64,000 bases of DNA from Pseudokineococcus lusitanus (GCF_003751265.1 NZ_RJKN01000010.1:1-64000), one strand, 5' to 3'. Counted from the stretch's first letter, positions 1 to 8,653 are shown. Translations and numbers: made by a program. Notes: generated by a model from the letters alone, not told the origin.

Positions 1-1
1 G

Positions 2-100
2 GCCTTCCTCCACCGGTACAACCATCACCGACCCCACTCCGCCATCGGCAAGGTCCCGCCCATCACCAGGTTGATCAACGTCCCTGGGCAGTACAACTAG
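2..100 (+). mobile_element. 3' end of an IS481-type transposase gene (partial)
   Basis: The last 32 codons of a reading frame that is open at the left edge and ends at TAG 98-100. The peptide contains FLHRYNHHRPHSAIG and PPITRLINVPGQYN. The YNxxRPHxxxG followed by PPxxR pattern is the usual C-terminus of the DDE integrase-core (rve) domain in IS481/IS3-type transposases. The stop overlaps the convergent stop of the neighbouring glycosyltransferase by 4 bp (CTAG), which leaves no room for a normal IS end before the next gene. The rest of the element lies outside the window, so intactness cannot be judged. Confidence 0.75.
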
Positions 101-1215
101 CGGGCGTCCGCCCAGGCCCGCAGCTGCTCCGCCAGGCGCCGTCCGTCGCGCCGCCAGTCCAGCTCCTCGAGGGCGTGGCGGCGCCCAGCGTCCGCGAGCG
201 ACCGGCGCCGCGCCTCGTCGTCGCGCAGGGCCCGGACGGCGGCGGCAGCCGCGGCCGGGTCCTCGAAGGGCACGACGACGCCGGCGCCGGCGGCCTCGAC
301 GAGCTCGACCGCGGCGCGGTTCGGCGTCGTGACGACGGGCAGCCCGTGCGCCATGTACTCCATGAGCTTCGTGGGCCGCGAGTGCGCGTAGTTGGGCTCG
401 TCGTGGAGCAGCGACAGGCCGGCGAGGGCCCCGGGCAGGCCGGCGAGCGCCTCGTCGTTGGGCACGAAGCCGCGCCAGCGGACGTGGCCCGCCTCGTGCG
501 CGGCGCGCAGCGCGTCGCGGACGTCGGCGTCGGCGGGGCCGACGACCTCGACCTCCACCTCGCCGGCCAGCTCGCGGCCCAGCGCGACGAGCTCGAGCCC
601 GCCGCGCGGCCGGGTCACCCGGCCGAGGTAGACCACACGGTCGGCGCCCGGCGGCGGCACGTCCGCCAGCGGCACGAGGACGCTGTTCGGCACCACGGGG
701 TGCGGCCGGCGGAAGCGGTCGGCGTACCCGGTCTCCGCGAGCGTGAGGTGCAGGTGCCGCTCGGCCACCCGCTCGGCCGCGCGCACCGCGGCCGGCAGCG
801 CGCGCCGGGCGGGCCCGGGCAGCCACGTCTTCATCGAGAGGGCGGCGGCGGTGTCCTCGTGGACGTCCCAGACGACCGCGGCCGCCCGGGTCGCGCGGGC
901 CCCGGCGACGGCGAGGAGCAGCTCGGGGTCGTGGACGAGCACGACGTCGTGGTGCGGGGCCTCCCGGCGTAGGAGCGCCGTCGCGGCGCGCAGGGCGGCC
1001 AGCCGTCGGCGGCCGACCGCGCGGGGCAGGTCCAGCGGGCGCACCCCGGGCGGCGGCGTCCGGTCGTACGCGGCGAAGGGCGCCGCGTAGGTGACGGCGC
1101 AGCCCGCGTCGAGCAGCGAGACGAGCTGGCGGTGCCGGATCCGGGCGTCCTCGGGGTCGTGGACCACCGTGACGACGAGGACCCGCAGGCCCTCGGCCGG
1201 CCGCTCGGCGCTCAC
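97..1215 (-). CDS. GT4-type glycosyltransferase
   Basis: 372 aa, GT-B fold glycosyltransferase of the group 1/GT4 type, expected to transfer a sugar from an NDP-sugar in the cytoplasm. The N-terminal half starts with a Rossmann strand (RVLVVTVVHDPEDARIRHRQ). The C-terminal half has VVYLGRVTRPRG, GFVPNDE and the donor-binding SRPTKLMEYMAHGLPVV, with the conserved Glu in LMEYM. I chose GTG 1215 because it overlaps the stop of the ABC ATPase in a GTGA junction; the longer frame upstream lies inside that gene. It is the last gene of a four-gene minus-strand operon with a polysaccharide exporter and a sugar-nucleotide dehydrogenase, so it probably adds a sugar to the exported glycan. Acceptor and donor cannot be told from sequence. 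Confidence 0.85.
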   Translation of the reverse strand: MSAERPAEGLRVLVVTVVHDPEDARIRHRQLVSLLDAGCAVTYAAPFAAYDRTPPPGVRPLDLPRAVGRRRLAALRAATALLRREAPHHDVVLVHDPELLLAVAGARATRAAAVVWDVHEDTAAALSMKTWLPGPARRALPAAVRAAERVAERHLHLTLAETGYADRFRRPHPVVPNSVLVPLADVPPPGADRVVYLGRVTRPRGGLELVALGRELAGEVEVEVVGPADADVRDALRAAHEAGHVRWRGFVPNDEALAGLPGALAGLSLLHDEPNYAHSRPTKLMEYMAHGLPVVTTPNRAAVELVEAAGAGVVVPFEDPAAAAAAVRALRDDEARRRSLADAGRRHALEELDWRRDGRRLAEQLRAWADAR

Positions 1216-1976
1216 TTGACGGACGCCTCGTAGGCCTTGACGACGTCGAGCACGGGCCCGTCCGCGCGCAGCTCGCCGTGGTCGATCCAGATGCCCCGCG
1301 TGCACGTCTCCTTGACGGTGCCCATGGAGTGGCTGACGAGGAAGACGGTGCCGGCCTCGGCGCGGAGCTCGCGGATGCGCTCCTCGCTCCGGCGGCGGAA
1401 GGCCGCGTCGCCGACCGCCAGCGCCTCGTCGACGAGCAGCACGCGGTGGGTGGCGGAGGCGGCGATGGCGAAGCGCAGCCGCGCGCCCATGCCGGCCGAG
1501 TACGTCTTCATGGGGAGGTCGACGGCCTCGCCGATGCCGGAGAAGTCGACGATCTCCTGGTACCGCCCACGGATCTCCTCGGGCGTCATCCCCAGGGCGA
1601 GGCCGCCGAGGATGACGTTGCGCTCGCCCGACAGCTCGTTGATGAGGGCGGCGTTGACGCCGAGGAGCGCGGGACGCCCGTCCGCGTAGACGGTGCCGCG
1701 GGTCGGCGTCGTGAGGCCCGCGATGGCGCGCAGCAGCGTGCTCTTGCCGGACCCGTTGTGGCCGATGACGCCGATGCTCTCGCCCTCGTGGGCGGTGAAG
1801 GAGACGCCCTTGAGGGCGTGGACGGTGCGCGCCTGGCGCAGCGACGGCGCCCGGCGCAGCAGCTTGCGCTCCGACGTCGCCCGCTTGCCGGCGGCGTAGA
1901 CCGTGTAGTCGACGGAGACGTCGTCGACGACGACGGTGGGCCGCGCGCCGGCGGGGGAGGTCTGCGGCTCACTCAC
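1212..1976 (-). CDS. Polysaccharide/teichoic-acid-type ABC exporter, ATP-binding protein
   Basis: 254 aa ATPase of the Wzt/TagH family, which energises export of lipid-linked polysaccharide or teichoic acid. Visible motifs: Walker A GHNGSGKST near residue 73, a family-typical ABC signature in YSAGMGARLRF, Walker B VLLVDEALAVGD and the switch His in VSHSM. The segment ALKGVSFTAHEGESIGVIG is typical of this subfamily. The protein stops after the nucleotide-binding domain, so it lacks the extra C-terminal glycan-binding domain found in some Wzt proteins. It starts at GTG 1976 and overlaps the permease stop by 8 bp; its own stop overlaps the glycosyltransferase start. The permease encoded just upstream is the obvious partner. 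Confidence 0.92.
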   Translation of the reverse strand: MSEPQTSPAGARPTVVVDDVSVDYTVYAAGKRATSERKLLRRAPSLRQARTVHALKGVSFTAHEGESIGVIGHNGSGKSTLLRAIAGLTTPTRGTVYADGRPALLGVNAALINELSGERNVILGGLALGMTPEEIRGRYQEIVDFSGIGEAVDLPMKTYSAGMGARLRFAIAASATHRVLLVDEALAVGDAAFRRRSEERIRELRAEAGTVFLVSHSMGTVKETCTRGIWIDHGELRADGPVLDVVKAYEASVK

Positions 1977-2838
1977 GGCCGTAGGCCTCCTCGGCCCGCC
2001 AGAAGAAGACGGCGCCGCCGACGAGCGTGACGACGGCCCAGCCGATCCCGAGCGCCCACACGTCCCAGCCGACCTGGACCTCGGTGAGGAGCCCGGTGCG
2101 GACGAGCGTGATGTAGACCTGCACGGGGTTGACCATGGCGACGGCCTCGGCTGCCGGCGGGAGGCCCACGCGCTCGATCGAGTAGAAGAGCCCGCTGATG
2201 TAGAAGAGCAGGCGCGTGACGAAGGGGAGCAGCTGCGCGACGTCCCGCACGTGCAGCGTGACGCGGGCCGCGACGAAGGCGACGCCCTGGCAGAACATCG
2301 TCATGAGGACGAGCGCGGGCACGACGAGGAGCCAGCGCCACGTCAGCGGCTCGCCGAAGACGAGGGCCACGACGGCGGCCATCCCCATCATCGGCGCGAG
2401 CGCGTAGACCTGCTGCAGCACGACGGAGATCGGCAGCACGGCGCGCGGGAAGTGCATCGTCCGGACGAGGCCGAGGTTGCTCGTGATGGCCTTCGAGCCG
2501 TCGTTGAGGCACCCGGCGAAGTACTGGAAGACGAAGATGCCGATGACGAGGAACGGCACGAAGTTGTCGGGCCGGGTGCTGCTGGCGAGCAGGAGGCCGA
2601 AGACGACGCCGTAGACCACGGCGTTGAGCAGGGGCCGCACGAGGACCCAGCCGAGGCCGAGGCGGTTCTCCTCGTTCTGGCCGCGGAACCGCGAGCGGGA
2701 CAGCTCGAGGAGGAAGTGCCGGCGCTGCCACAGCTCGCGCACGTACTCCCCGGCGGCCGGGCGCCGCCCGAGCCGCTCGAGCCCCGCCTCGCGCGCCAGC
2801 CGCGCGGCCGGGCTCGGGGACGCCTCCGCGGCGCTCAC
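1969..2838 (-). CDS. Polysaccharide ABC exporter, ABC-2 type permease
   Basis: 289 aa membrane protein of the ABC2 (Wzm/TagG) family with about six hydrophobic segments, for example LLNAVVYGVVFGLLLAS, FLVIGIFVFQYFAG and WALGIGWAVVTLVGGAVFF. The cytoplasmic N-terminus carries the typical ELWQRRHFLLELSRSRFRG amphipathic stretch before the first membrane helix. Start GTG 2838 forms a GTGA overlap with the stop of the dehydrogenase, showing tight translational coupling. It forms the membrane channel with the Wzt-like ATPase. Substrate is unknown; the adjacent dehydrogenase suggests a glycan containing an acidic sugar, which is inference. Confidence 0.92.
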   Translation of the reverse strand: MSAAEASPSPAARLAREAGLERLGRRPAAGEYVRELWQRRHFLLELSRSRFRGQNEENRLGLGWVLVRPLLNAVVYGVVFGLLLASSTRPDNFVPFLVIGIFVFQYFAGCLNDGSKAITSNLGLVRTMHFPRAVLPISVVLQQVYALAPMMGMAAVVALVFGEPLTWRWLLVVPALVLMTMFCQGVAFVAARVTLHVRDVAQLLPFVTRLLFYISGLFYSIERVGLPPAAEAVAMVNPVQVYITLVRTGLLTEVQVGWDVWALGIGWAVVTLVGGAVFFWRAEEAYGRE

Positions 2839-4097
2839 AGCCGGACCACGCCCTCCGCCGGCTCGAGGAGCCCGCGGGTGTCGAGGACGACCGGAGCGCT
2901 GTCCCGCAGGGCCCGGACGTCGAGGTCGCGGTGGGCCTGGAGCAGGACGGCGACGTCGGCGGGCCGCCCGTGGCCGCCGAGGGCCTCCCGCCGGGGGACC
3001 TCCGTGCCGTCGACGACGAAGCGGGGCGCCAGGGCGTCGTGCTGCTCGAGCTCCGCGCCGAGCTCGCGCAGCGCGCGGGCCACGCCGAAGGCCGGCGACT
3101 CCCGCTGGTCGCTGACGCCCGCCTTGTAGGTCGTCCCGACGAGGAGGACGCGGGCGCCGCGCACGGCGAGCGAGCGGTCGTTGAGGAGGTCCTGCACCCG
3201 GCGGGCGACGTAGGCGGGCATCGACTGGTTGATCTCCTGGGCGAGCTCGACGGAGCGGAAGGGGTAGCCGAGGCGCGCCCGCACCGTGTGGCTGAGGTAC
3301 GTCGGGTCGATGGGGATGCAGTGCCCGCCGACGCCGGGCCCGGGCCGGAAGGCCTGGAAGCCGAAGGGCTTGGTCGACGCGCACCGGACGACGTCCCAGA
3401 TGTCGATGCCGAGGTCGTGGCAGAACTTCGCCGTCTCGTTGACGAGGGCGATGTTGACGTGCCGGTAGGTGTTCTCGAGCAGCTTCGCCATCTCGGCCTC
3501 GCGGGTCGAGCGGGCCGGGACCACCTCGTCGACGAGCCGGGCGTACAGCGCCTCGGCGCGGCGGGAGCACGCGGGGGTGGCGCCGCCGACGACCTTGGGG
3601 GTGTTGCGGAAGCCGTGGAGGGCGTTGCCCGGGTCGATCCGCTCGGGGGAGAAGGCCAGGTGCACGTCCTGCCCGACGACGAGGCCGCGCGCCTCGAGCG
3701 CGGGCCGGACGACCTCCTCGGTCGTGCCCGGGGACACCGTGGACTCGAGGACGACGAGCTGGCCGGGGCGCAGGGCCGCCGCGACCGCGTCGACGGCGCC
3801 GCGCACCGCCCGCAGGTCCGGGCCGCCCTCGTCCGACAGCGGCGTGGGGACGCAGATGACGACGGCGTCCGCCTCGCCGAGGCGGGCCGCGTCCGTCGTG
3901 GTCTCGAGCCCCGCGGCCAGCGCCGCGGCGACGTCGGCGTCCGAGACGTCGTCGACGTGGGAGCGCCCGGCGGCGAGGCCGCCGACGACCGCCTCGTCGA
4001 CGTCGAGCCCCAGCACCCGCAGGCCGCTGCGGGCGGCCTCGCGCACGAGGGGGAGCCCCACGTAGCCGAGGCCGATGACGGCCAGGTCGAAGGTCAC
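2835..4097 (-). CDS. Nucleotide-sugar (UDP-HexNAc/UDP-glucose) 6-dehydrogenase
   Basis: 420 aa, UDP-glucose/GDP-mannose dehydrogenase superfamily, NAD-dependent two-step oxidation of C6 of a nucleotide sugar to a uronate. Seen: N-terminal Rossmann motif GLGYVGLPL, the substrate-domain NTYRHVNIALVNE, and the catalytic-cysteine motif GPGVGGHCIPIDP. The HCIPIDP form resembles WbpA/TviB/WecC enzymes that act on UDP-HexNAc rather than plain UDP-glucose dehydrogenases, but specificity is not certain. Start GTG 4097 was chosen because GAGAGGAC lies just before it and the Rossmann fold begins immediately after; an ATG frame 41 codons upstream adds only low-complexity sequence. First gene of the export operon. 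Confidence 0.88.
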   Translation of the reverse strand: MTFDLAVIGLGYVGLPLVREAARSGLRVLGLDVDEAVVGGLAAGRSHVDDVSDADVAAALAAGLETTTDAARLGEADAVVICVPTPLSDEGGPDLRAVRGAVDAVAAALRPGQLVVLESTVSPGTTEEVVRPALEARGLVVGQDVHLAFSPERIDPGNALHGFRNTPKVVGGATPACSRRAEALYARLVDEVVPARSTREAEMAKLLENTYRHVNIALVNETAKFCHDLGIDIWDVVRCASTKPFGFQAFRPGPGVGGHCIPIDPTYLSHTVRARLGYPFRSVELAQEINQSMPAYVARRVQDLLNDRSLAVRGARVLLVGTTYKAGVSDQRESPAFGVARALRELGAELEQHDALAPRFVVDGTEVPRREALGGHGRPADVAVLLQAHRDLDVRALRDSAPVVLDTRGLLEPAEGVVRL

Positions 4098-4221
4098 GGC
4101 AGTCCTCTCGGCGGCGGGGGCCCGGCAGGCGGTGGTCGCGCTCGCCCTCCCGGGCAGTGCGGGAGTCTGCCACCCGCCGCGCGGGAGGCCGCGCACGCCG
4201 GGCCGTCCCGCGGGCGGCACC

Positions 4222-4227
4222 TAGCAT
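4222..4227 (+). promoter_or_regulatory. -10-like box TAGCAT before the first large glycosyltransferase
   Basis: TAGCAT fits the TANNNT -10 pattern seen before many genes here. It is about 50 nt before the small leader frame and about 125 nt before the glycosyltransferase start. No convincing -35 was identified. The 256-bp gap 4098-4353 separates two divergent operons; apart from this box and the leader frame I see nothing else in it. Confidence 0.4.
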
Positions 4228-4276
4228 GCCGACCCGTCGTCCGAGCCCTCCCCGCCGCACCGAGGAGCACGCCCCC

Positions 4277-4360
4277 GTGGCCCAGCAGCACCCCCCTCGC
4301 CCGCCCCGCGGCACGGCCGCCGGCACCCCCGCCGGCACGTCCGGGGGCCGGGCGTGCTGA
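4277..4360 (+). CDS. Possible 27-residue leader peptide
   Basis: A short frame starting at GTG 4277 with a strong ribosome-binding site (GAGGAG 4262-4267, 9 nt spacing). It reads VAQQHPPRPPRGTAAG and ends in GGRAC-stop. Its TGA (4358-4360) sits directly over the beginning of the following glycosyltransferase, whose GTG 4354 has only a weak site of its own. It could be a translated leader that delivers ribosomes to the large gene by termination-reinitiation. Alternatives: a chance frame, or a real N-terminal extension separated by a sequencing frameshift. The Pro/Gly/Thr-rich composition argues against a folded protein. Confidence 0.35.
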   Translation: MAQQHPPRPPRGTAAGTPAGTSGGRAC

Positions 4361-7300
4361 CCCCGGCGCGCGTCCGCTCGGCGCTGCGGCGCCGGGCCCG
4401 GGGGAGCCGCCTGCTGCTCGCGGCGGGCCGTGCGGCGTCCGTGCCCGTGGTCCTGCGCTCGCCGCTCTTCGACCGCGGCTGGTACGAGGCGCAGGTGGGG
4501 CGGCGGCTGCCCGGGCGGACCGCGGCCGTCGTCCACTACGTGCGGCACGGCTCGCGCGCCGGCCTCAGCCCCTGCCGCCTCTTCGAGGCGGAGTGGTACC
4601 AGCCGGCGCGTTGGCGCAGCGCGCCCCTCGACCCCTTCGCCCACCTGCTCCTGCGGGGGCGGCCCGACGCGCAGCCCCACCCCCTGCTCGACCCGCTCGG
4701 CGCGGGCGGCGGCGCCCGCCCCGTGCCGGAGGTCCTGGCGGCCTGGCTCGCGGCGGCCGCGCCCACGACGCCGCTGCCGCTGCCCCCCGCGGAGGGCCGG
4801 CCGGGAGGGCCCTCGCCCGCGACGGCGCCCGCGCTCGGGCTCCGGCTGCCCGCGGGCGCGGCCCCCGTCACGTGGGGCGCGCTGCGGGCGGCGCAGGACG
4901 ACGCCGTCCGGCGCCACCTCGCCCAGGACCGGCTGCGCCACGACCCGCGGCTGACGCCCGCCGCCGACCGCGACCCGCACCAGGACGCGCTCGTCGCCGC
5001 CACGTGGGCCGACGCGCCGCTGCCCGCCCACGACGGCCCGCTCGTCACCGTCGTCATGCCCGTCCGCGACCGCGAGGCCGTCGTCGGCCGCGCCGTGCGG
5101 TCGGTCCTCGCCCAGACCCTCCCGTCGTGGGAGCTGCTCGTCGTCGACGACGGCTCGCGGGACGGCACGCGTGCCGCCGTCCTCGCGGCCGCGGGGGGCG
5201 ACCCCCGGGTGCGCGTCCTCGACGGCCCGGCGCGGGGCGTGGCCGCCGCCCGCAACGCCGCCCTGCCGCACGGGCGCGGCTGGTGCACGGCCTTCCTCGA
5301 CTCCGACAACGCCTGGGAGCCCGCCTTCCTGCGCACGGCCGTCGCGACGATGCACGCCCGGCACGCCCCGGTGGCCCACGCCGCGGCGCGCGTGGTGCGG
5401 GCGGGCGGCGACCTCGTGCGCGACCTGGACGCGCAGGCCGAGCACCTCGCCGTCCGCAACCACGTCGACCTCAACGTGCTCGTCGTCCGGTCCGACCTCC
5501 TCGCGGAGGTCGGCGGCTTCGACGAGACGCTGCGCCGCACCGTCGACTACGACCTCGTGTGGCGGCTGGCCCGCCGTGCGTCCCTGCTGCACGTGCCGCT
5601 GGTCGGCGTCGTCTACGACGACGACCGCACGGGCGACCGCCTGTCCACGACCGAGCGCCGCTCGTGGAAGGAGGTCGTCCGGCGCCGTCACCTCGTCGAC
5701 TGGGACGCCCTCGCCACGACGCCGACCGCCGTCGGCACGACGAGCGTGCTCCTCGTCGCCCGCCGCGGCTGGGCCGAGGCGTGGCGCGCCGTGACGGCCG
5801 CCCTCGGCGACGCCACCGCCGACGGGCGCGCCCGGGACGCCGACCGGGCCGTCGTCGTCGACGCCGGGGGACGCCCCTCGGTGGCCCGGCTCCTGGGCGC
5901 CCTCGCCCTCGTCGACCCCCGCGTCACCGTGCTGCGGACCCCCGACGACGTGGGCGTCCCGCTGGGGCTCGACCTCGCGCTCGCGGCGGCCACCGGCGAC
6001 GTCGCCGTCCTCCTGGCCGAGGACGCCGAGCCGGTGCCCGGCGCCCTGGCCGCCCTGCGCGCGGCCCTCGACGACGGGGCGCCGGCCGCCGGGGCCCTGC
6101 TCCTCGACCACCGCGACCTCGTCGTCGCCGCGGGGACGGGGGGAGCCCCGGGGGCGCCCGAGCCCCTGCTGGCCGACCTGCCGGCCGACGACGCCCGCCG
6201 CCTCGGCCCCGTCGTCGCCGTGCCCGCGCTCCGCGGGGAGGCGCTCGCCGCGCGCACCGCCGACCTCGTCGCCGAGCGGTGCGCCGACCCGCTGCTGGCC
6301 GGCGGCGGCTGGGACGTCGACCTGTCGGCCCGCCTGGCCGCGCGCCGCGGGGCGTCGCCCGTCCTCGTCACCGGCGCCGTCGTGCGCACCGGTGCGGCGG
6401 TCGGGACGACGCGCCGGGCCGCCCCCGCGACCCGCGCCACGAGGACCGACCCCGCCGAGGTCGCCGCCGACGCCGCGGAGAACGGCCGGCGCCACGGGGC
6501 GGCGGCGACCGCCTGGGCCGCCACGACGGCCGACCTGCGGCGGCGCGCCGACCCGCGGCACCGCCCCGCCGCCGTCGTGACCGCCGAGGCCCCGCCGCGC
6601 CTGCGGTGGGCGGTGCGGACCGCCGCGCTGGCGGGCCCGCGGGGCGACACGTGGGGCGACCGCCACTTCGGCCGGGCCGTCGCGGACGCGCTCGCCGCCC
6701 TCGGCCAGGAGGTCGTCGTCGACACGCGGCACTCGCTGGGCCGCAGCACCTCCGACCTCGACGACGTCGTCCTCGCCGTCCGGGGCAAGGTCCCGCTGGC
6801 GCCCGCCGACGGCGCGGTGCGCCTCGCGTGGGTCATCAGCCACCCCGACCTCGTCGGCGCGGAGGAGCTGGCCGCCTACGACCGGGTCTGGGCGGCCTCG
6901 GCGGCATGGGCGGCCGACCCCGCCCGCGGCCGGGACGTCGGGGTGCTCCTCCAGGCCACCGACCCGCGGCTGTTCCACCCGGCGGCGGGGGAGGGCGACG
7001 CGGTCGAGCACCACGACGTCCTCTTCGTCGGCAGCTCCCGGTCGGTGTACCGCCCCGTCGTCCGCGTCCTCGTCGAGGCGGGCCGCGACGTCGCCGTCTA
7101 CGGCGGGGGCTGGGAGCGCTTCCTGCCGCCGGGCGTGCTGCGCGGCAGCGGGATCGACAACGCGGCCCTGTCCGCGGCCTACCGCGGCGCGGGCCTCGTG
7201 CTCAACGACCACTGGGAGGACATGCGCCGCTCCGGCTTCGCGTCCAACCGCCTCTTCGACGCCGCGGCGTCGGGCGCCCGGGTGGTCAGCGACCACGTGG

Positions 7301-7524
7301 AGGGGCTCGGCGACGTCGTCGGCCCGCTCGTGCGGACCTACGCCGACGAGCGCGAGCTGCTGGCGCTCGTCGACGAGGGCCCGGCGGGGTTCCCGCCCGA
7401 CGCCGAGCGCGCCCGCCTGGGGCGCCGTGTCGGCGAGCTGCACTCCTTCGACGCCCGCGCGCGGGTGCTGCTCGAGGGGGCGCTCGCCGTGCGCGCCGGC
7501 CGCCCGGGGCGCGCCGCGCGCTGA
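4354..7524 (+). CDS. Large fused glycosyltransferase: FDxxWY module, GT2, degenerate GT2, CgeB-like GT
   Basis: 1056 aa. Order: basic amphipathic N-terminus; a tryptophan/tyrosine-rich module (LFDRGWYEAQ, then LFEAEWYQPARW) at about 38-100; a GT2 domain at about 228-450 with VVDDGSRDG and a DxD-like FLDSDNAW; a second GT2-like stretch at about 462-700 that lacks clear catalytic motifs; and a C-terminal GT-B half at about 747-1040 of the CgeB/Glyco_trans_1_2 type (LAWVISHPDLV, LFVGSSR, LNDHWEDM, SNRLFDAAASGARVV). It therefore probably adds two or more sugars to one growing surface glycan in the cytoplasm. It is a paralogue of the protein at 18638-21775 with the same domain order. Start GTG 4354 overlaps the end of a short leader frame. 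Donors are unknown; rhamnose is possible from the context. Confidence 0.85.
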   Translation: MLTPARVRSALRRRARGSRLLLAAGRAASVPVVLRSPLFDRGWYEAQVGRRLPGRTAAVVHYVRHGSRAGLSPCRLFEAEWYQPARWRSAPLDPFAHLLLRGRPDAQPHPLLDPLGAGGGARPVPEVLAAWLAAAAPTTPLPLPPAEGRPGGPSPATAPALGLRLPAGAAPVTWGALRAAQDDAVRRHLAQDRLRHDPRLTPAADRDPHQDALVAATWADAPLPAHDGPLVTVVMPVRDREAVVGRAVRSVLAQTLPSWELLVVDDGSRDGTRAAVLAAAGGDPRVRVLDGPARGVAAARNAALPHGRGWCTAFLDSDNAWEPAFLRTAVATMHARHAPVAHAAARVVRAGGDLVRDLDAQAEHLAVRNHVDLNVLVVRSDLLAEVGGFDETLRRTVDYDLVWRLARRASLLHVPLVGVVYDDDRTGDRLSTTERRSWKEVVRRRHLVDWDALATTPTAVGTTSVLLVARRGWAEAWRAVTAALGDATADGRARDADRAVVVDAGGRPSVARLLGALALVDPRVTVLRTPDDVGVPLGLDLALAAATGDVAVLLAEDAEPVPGALAALRAALDDGAPAAGALLLDHRDLVVAAGTGGAPGAPEPLLADLPADDARRLGPVVAVPALRGEALAARTADLVAERCADPLLAGGGWDVDLSARLAARRGASPVLVTGAVVRTGAAVGTTRRAAPATRATRTDPAEVAADAAENGRRHGAAATAWAATTADLRRRADPRHRPAAVVTAEAPPRLRWAVRTAALAGPRGDTWGDRHFGRAVADALAALGQEVVVDTRHSLGRSTSDLDDVVLAVRGKVPLAPADGAVRLAWVISHPDLVGAEELAAYDRVWAASAAWAADPARGRDVGVLLQATDPRLFHPAAGEGDAVEHHDVLFVGSSRSVYRPVVRVLVEAGRDVAVYGGGWERFLPPGVLRGSGIDNAALSAAYRGAGLVLNDHWEDMRRSGFASNRLFDAAASGARVVSDHVEGLGDVVGPLVRTYADERELLALVDEGPAGFPPDAERARLGRRVGELHSFDARARVLLEGALAVRAGRPGRAAR

Positions 7525-7547
7525 CCCGGCCCGGCGACCGGGTCAGC
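7520..7547. terminator. Bidirectional hairpin shared by two convergent stop codons
   Basis: Perfect 10-bp stem: GCTGACCCGG (7520-7529) pairs with CCGGGTCAGC (7538-7547), loop of 8 nt. The left arm contains the stop codon of the upstream plus-strand glycosyltransferase, and the right arm contains the stop of the minus-strand methyltransferase. No T tract follows, as is common in high-GC actinobacteria. Confidence 0.65.
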
Positions 7548-8610
7548 CCCCGGCGGCCGGTCCCGGCGCGTCCGGCCGCGGGCCGCCGTGGTCGTCGGGG
7601 ACGCGCAGCAGCGTGGCGCGGTCGGTCGTGGCCTCCACCCGGAGGCCGGGGACGTCCTCCAGCCACCGCGCGACGACCTCCCGCTCCTCCGGCCGGTCGG
7701 TGTCGTCGAGGACGACGGCGGCGCCGGGGGCGAGCAGCCCTGCGAGGGCCGGCAGCGCGGGACGGCGCGCCGCGGGGCCCGTCCCGCCGGGAGGGCCGTC
7801 GACGAAGAGCAGGTCGACGAGCGGCGGCAGCCGCCGGACGACGTCCTCCGGGTACCAGGCCGTGGTGTGGCCGGCCGGCCCCGTGCCGTCGGGCAGGGGC
7901 GCCAGCGCGCCGACGAGCACCTCGGAGAGGTCGTCGAGGCCCGCCGCCCGCAGCGCCCGGCGCGTGCCGTCGGCGTAGTGCTCGTCGTGCTCGACCGACA
8001 CCACGCGACCTCCGCCGCGCTCGCGGAGCGCGGCGGCGACCCATGCGGTGGAGGTGCCGCTGCCGAGCTCCACGACGACGGGGTGCTCCCGGCGCGCCAG
8101 CACCTCGCGGACGAGGAGCAGCACGGTCTCGGGGGTCGCCGCCCACCCGGCGGCCCCGCCCGGCGGGGGCAGCCGGGTGGCGCCCGGCAGGAGGTCGCGC
8201 AGGGCGAGGAGCGACCACGTGCCCACCTCGCCCGCCCGCACGCCCCGCCACAGCGCGGGGGCGACCTGGTGGGTGGCCAGCCGCGTGCCCACGCGGGCGT
8301 CGACGGCGCCCAGGCGGGCCAGGAGGTCCTCGTGGTGCGCGCCGGCGTCCCCGCGCACCGCGGCGACGGCGGCGCCGAGCTGCGCCCGCGACGCCTCCTC
8401 GCGGCGGGCGGCGTCGTCCCGGAGCCCCCGCACCTCCACCAGCAGCTCCTCGAGCTGCCGCCGGGCGTGCAGGGCCTCGCGGCGGGCGGCGCGGGCCTCG
8501 CCGCGCGCCTCGACCACCTCGGCCCGCAGGCGGCGCCACTCGCCACCCGCGCCGGTGGCGCGGGCGACGGCTCTGGCGACGGCGCGGGGCGCTGACGTGC
8601 TGCGCGACAT
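7543..8610 (-). CDS. Class I SAM-dependent methyltransferase with N-terminal coiled coil
   Basis: 355 aa. Residues about 25-110 are rich in Arg, Ala and Glu with heptad-like spacing (RRLRAEVVEARGEARAARRE and following), predicting a coiled coil. The C-terminal 200 residues form a methyltransferase_24-type domain: SAM-binding VVVELGSGTSTAW, then SVEHDEHYADGTR, and LLFVDGPPGGTGP with VVLDDTD. Start ATG 8610 has CCAGGAGGAGCC directly before it. Such proteins in glycan loci often methylate the terminal sugar or control chain length together with a coiled coil, but substrate and role here are inferred. It converges with the large glycosyltransferase and diverges from the SpoIID-like gene. Confidence 0.8.
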   Translation of the reverse strand: MSRSTSAPRAVARAVARATGAGGEWRRLRAEVVEARGEARAARREALHARRQLEELLVEVRGLRDDAARREEASRAQLGAAVAAVRGDAGAHHEDLLARLGAVDARVGTRLATHQVAPALWRGVRAGEVGTWSLLALRDLLPGATRLPPPGGAAGWAATPETVLLLVREVLARREHPVVVELGSGTSTAWVAAALRERGGGRVVSVEHDEHYADGTRRALRAAGLDDLSEVLVGALAPLPDGTGPAGHTTAWYPEDVVRRLPPLVDLLFVDGPPGGTGPAARRPALPALAGLLAPGAAVVLDDTDRPEEREVVARWLEDVPGLRVEATTDRATLLRVPDDHGGPRPDAPGPAAGG

Positions 8611-8653
8611 GGCTCCTCCTGGCGCGGGGGCCGGGCGGCTCCTCCGGGCGGTG

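Noticed and set aside
1969-7443. Very long minus-strand frame of 1,824 codons, and similar long frames of more than 700 codons across the window.
   Set aside because: Only its end (the ABC permease) is real. The rest is Arg/Pro/Gly/Ala-rich shadow sequence opposite genes with clear domains; long empty antisense frames are normal at this GC content.
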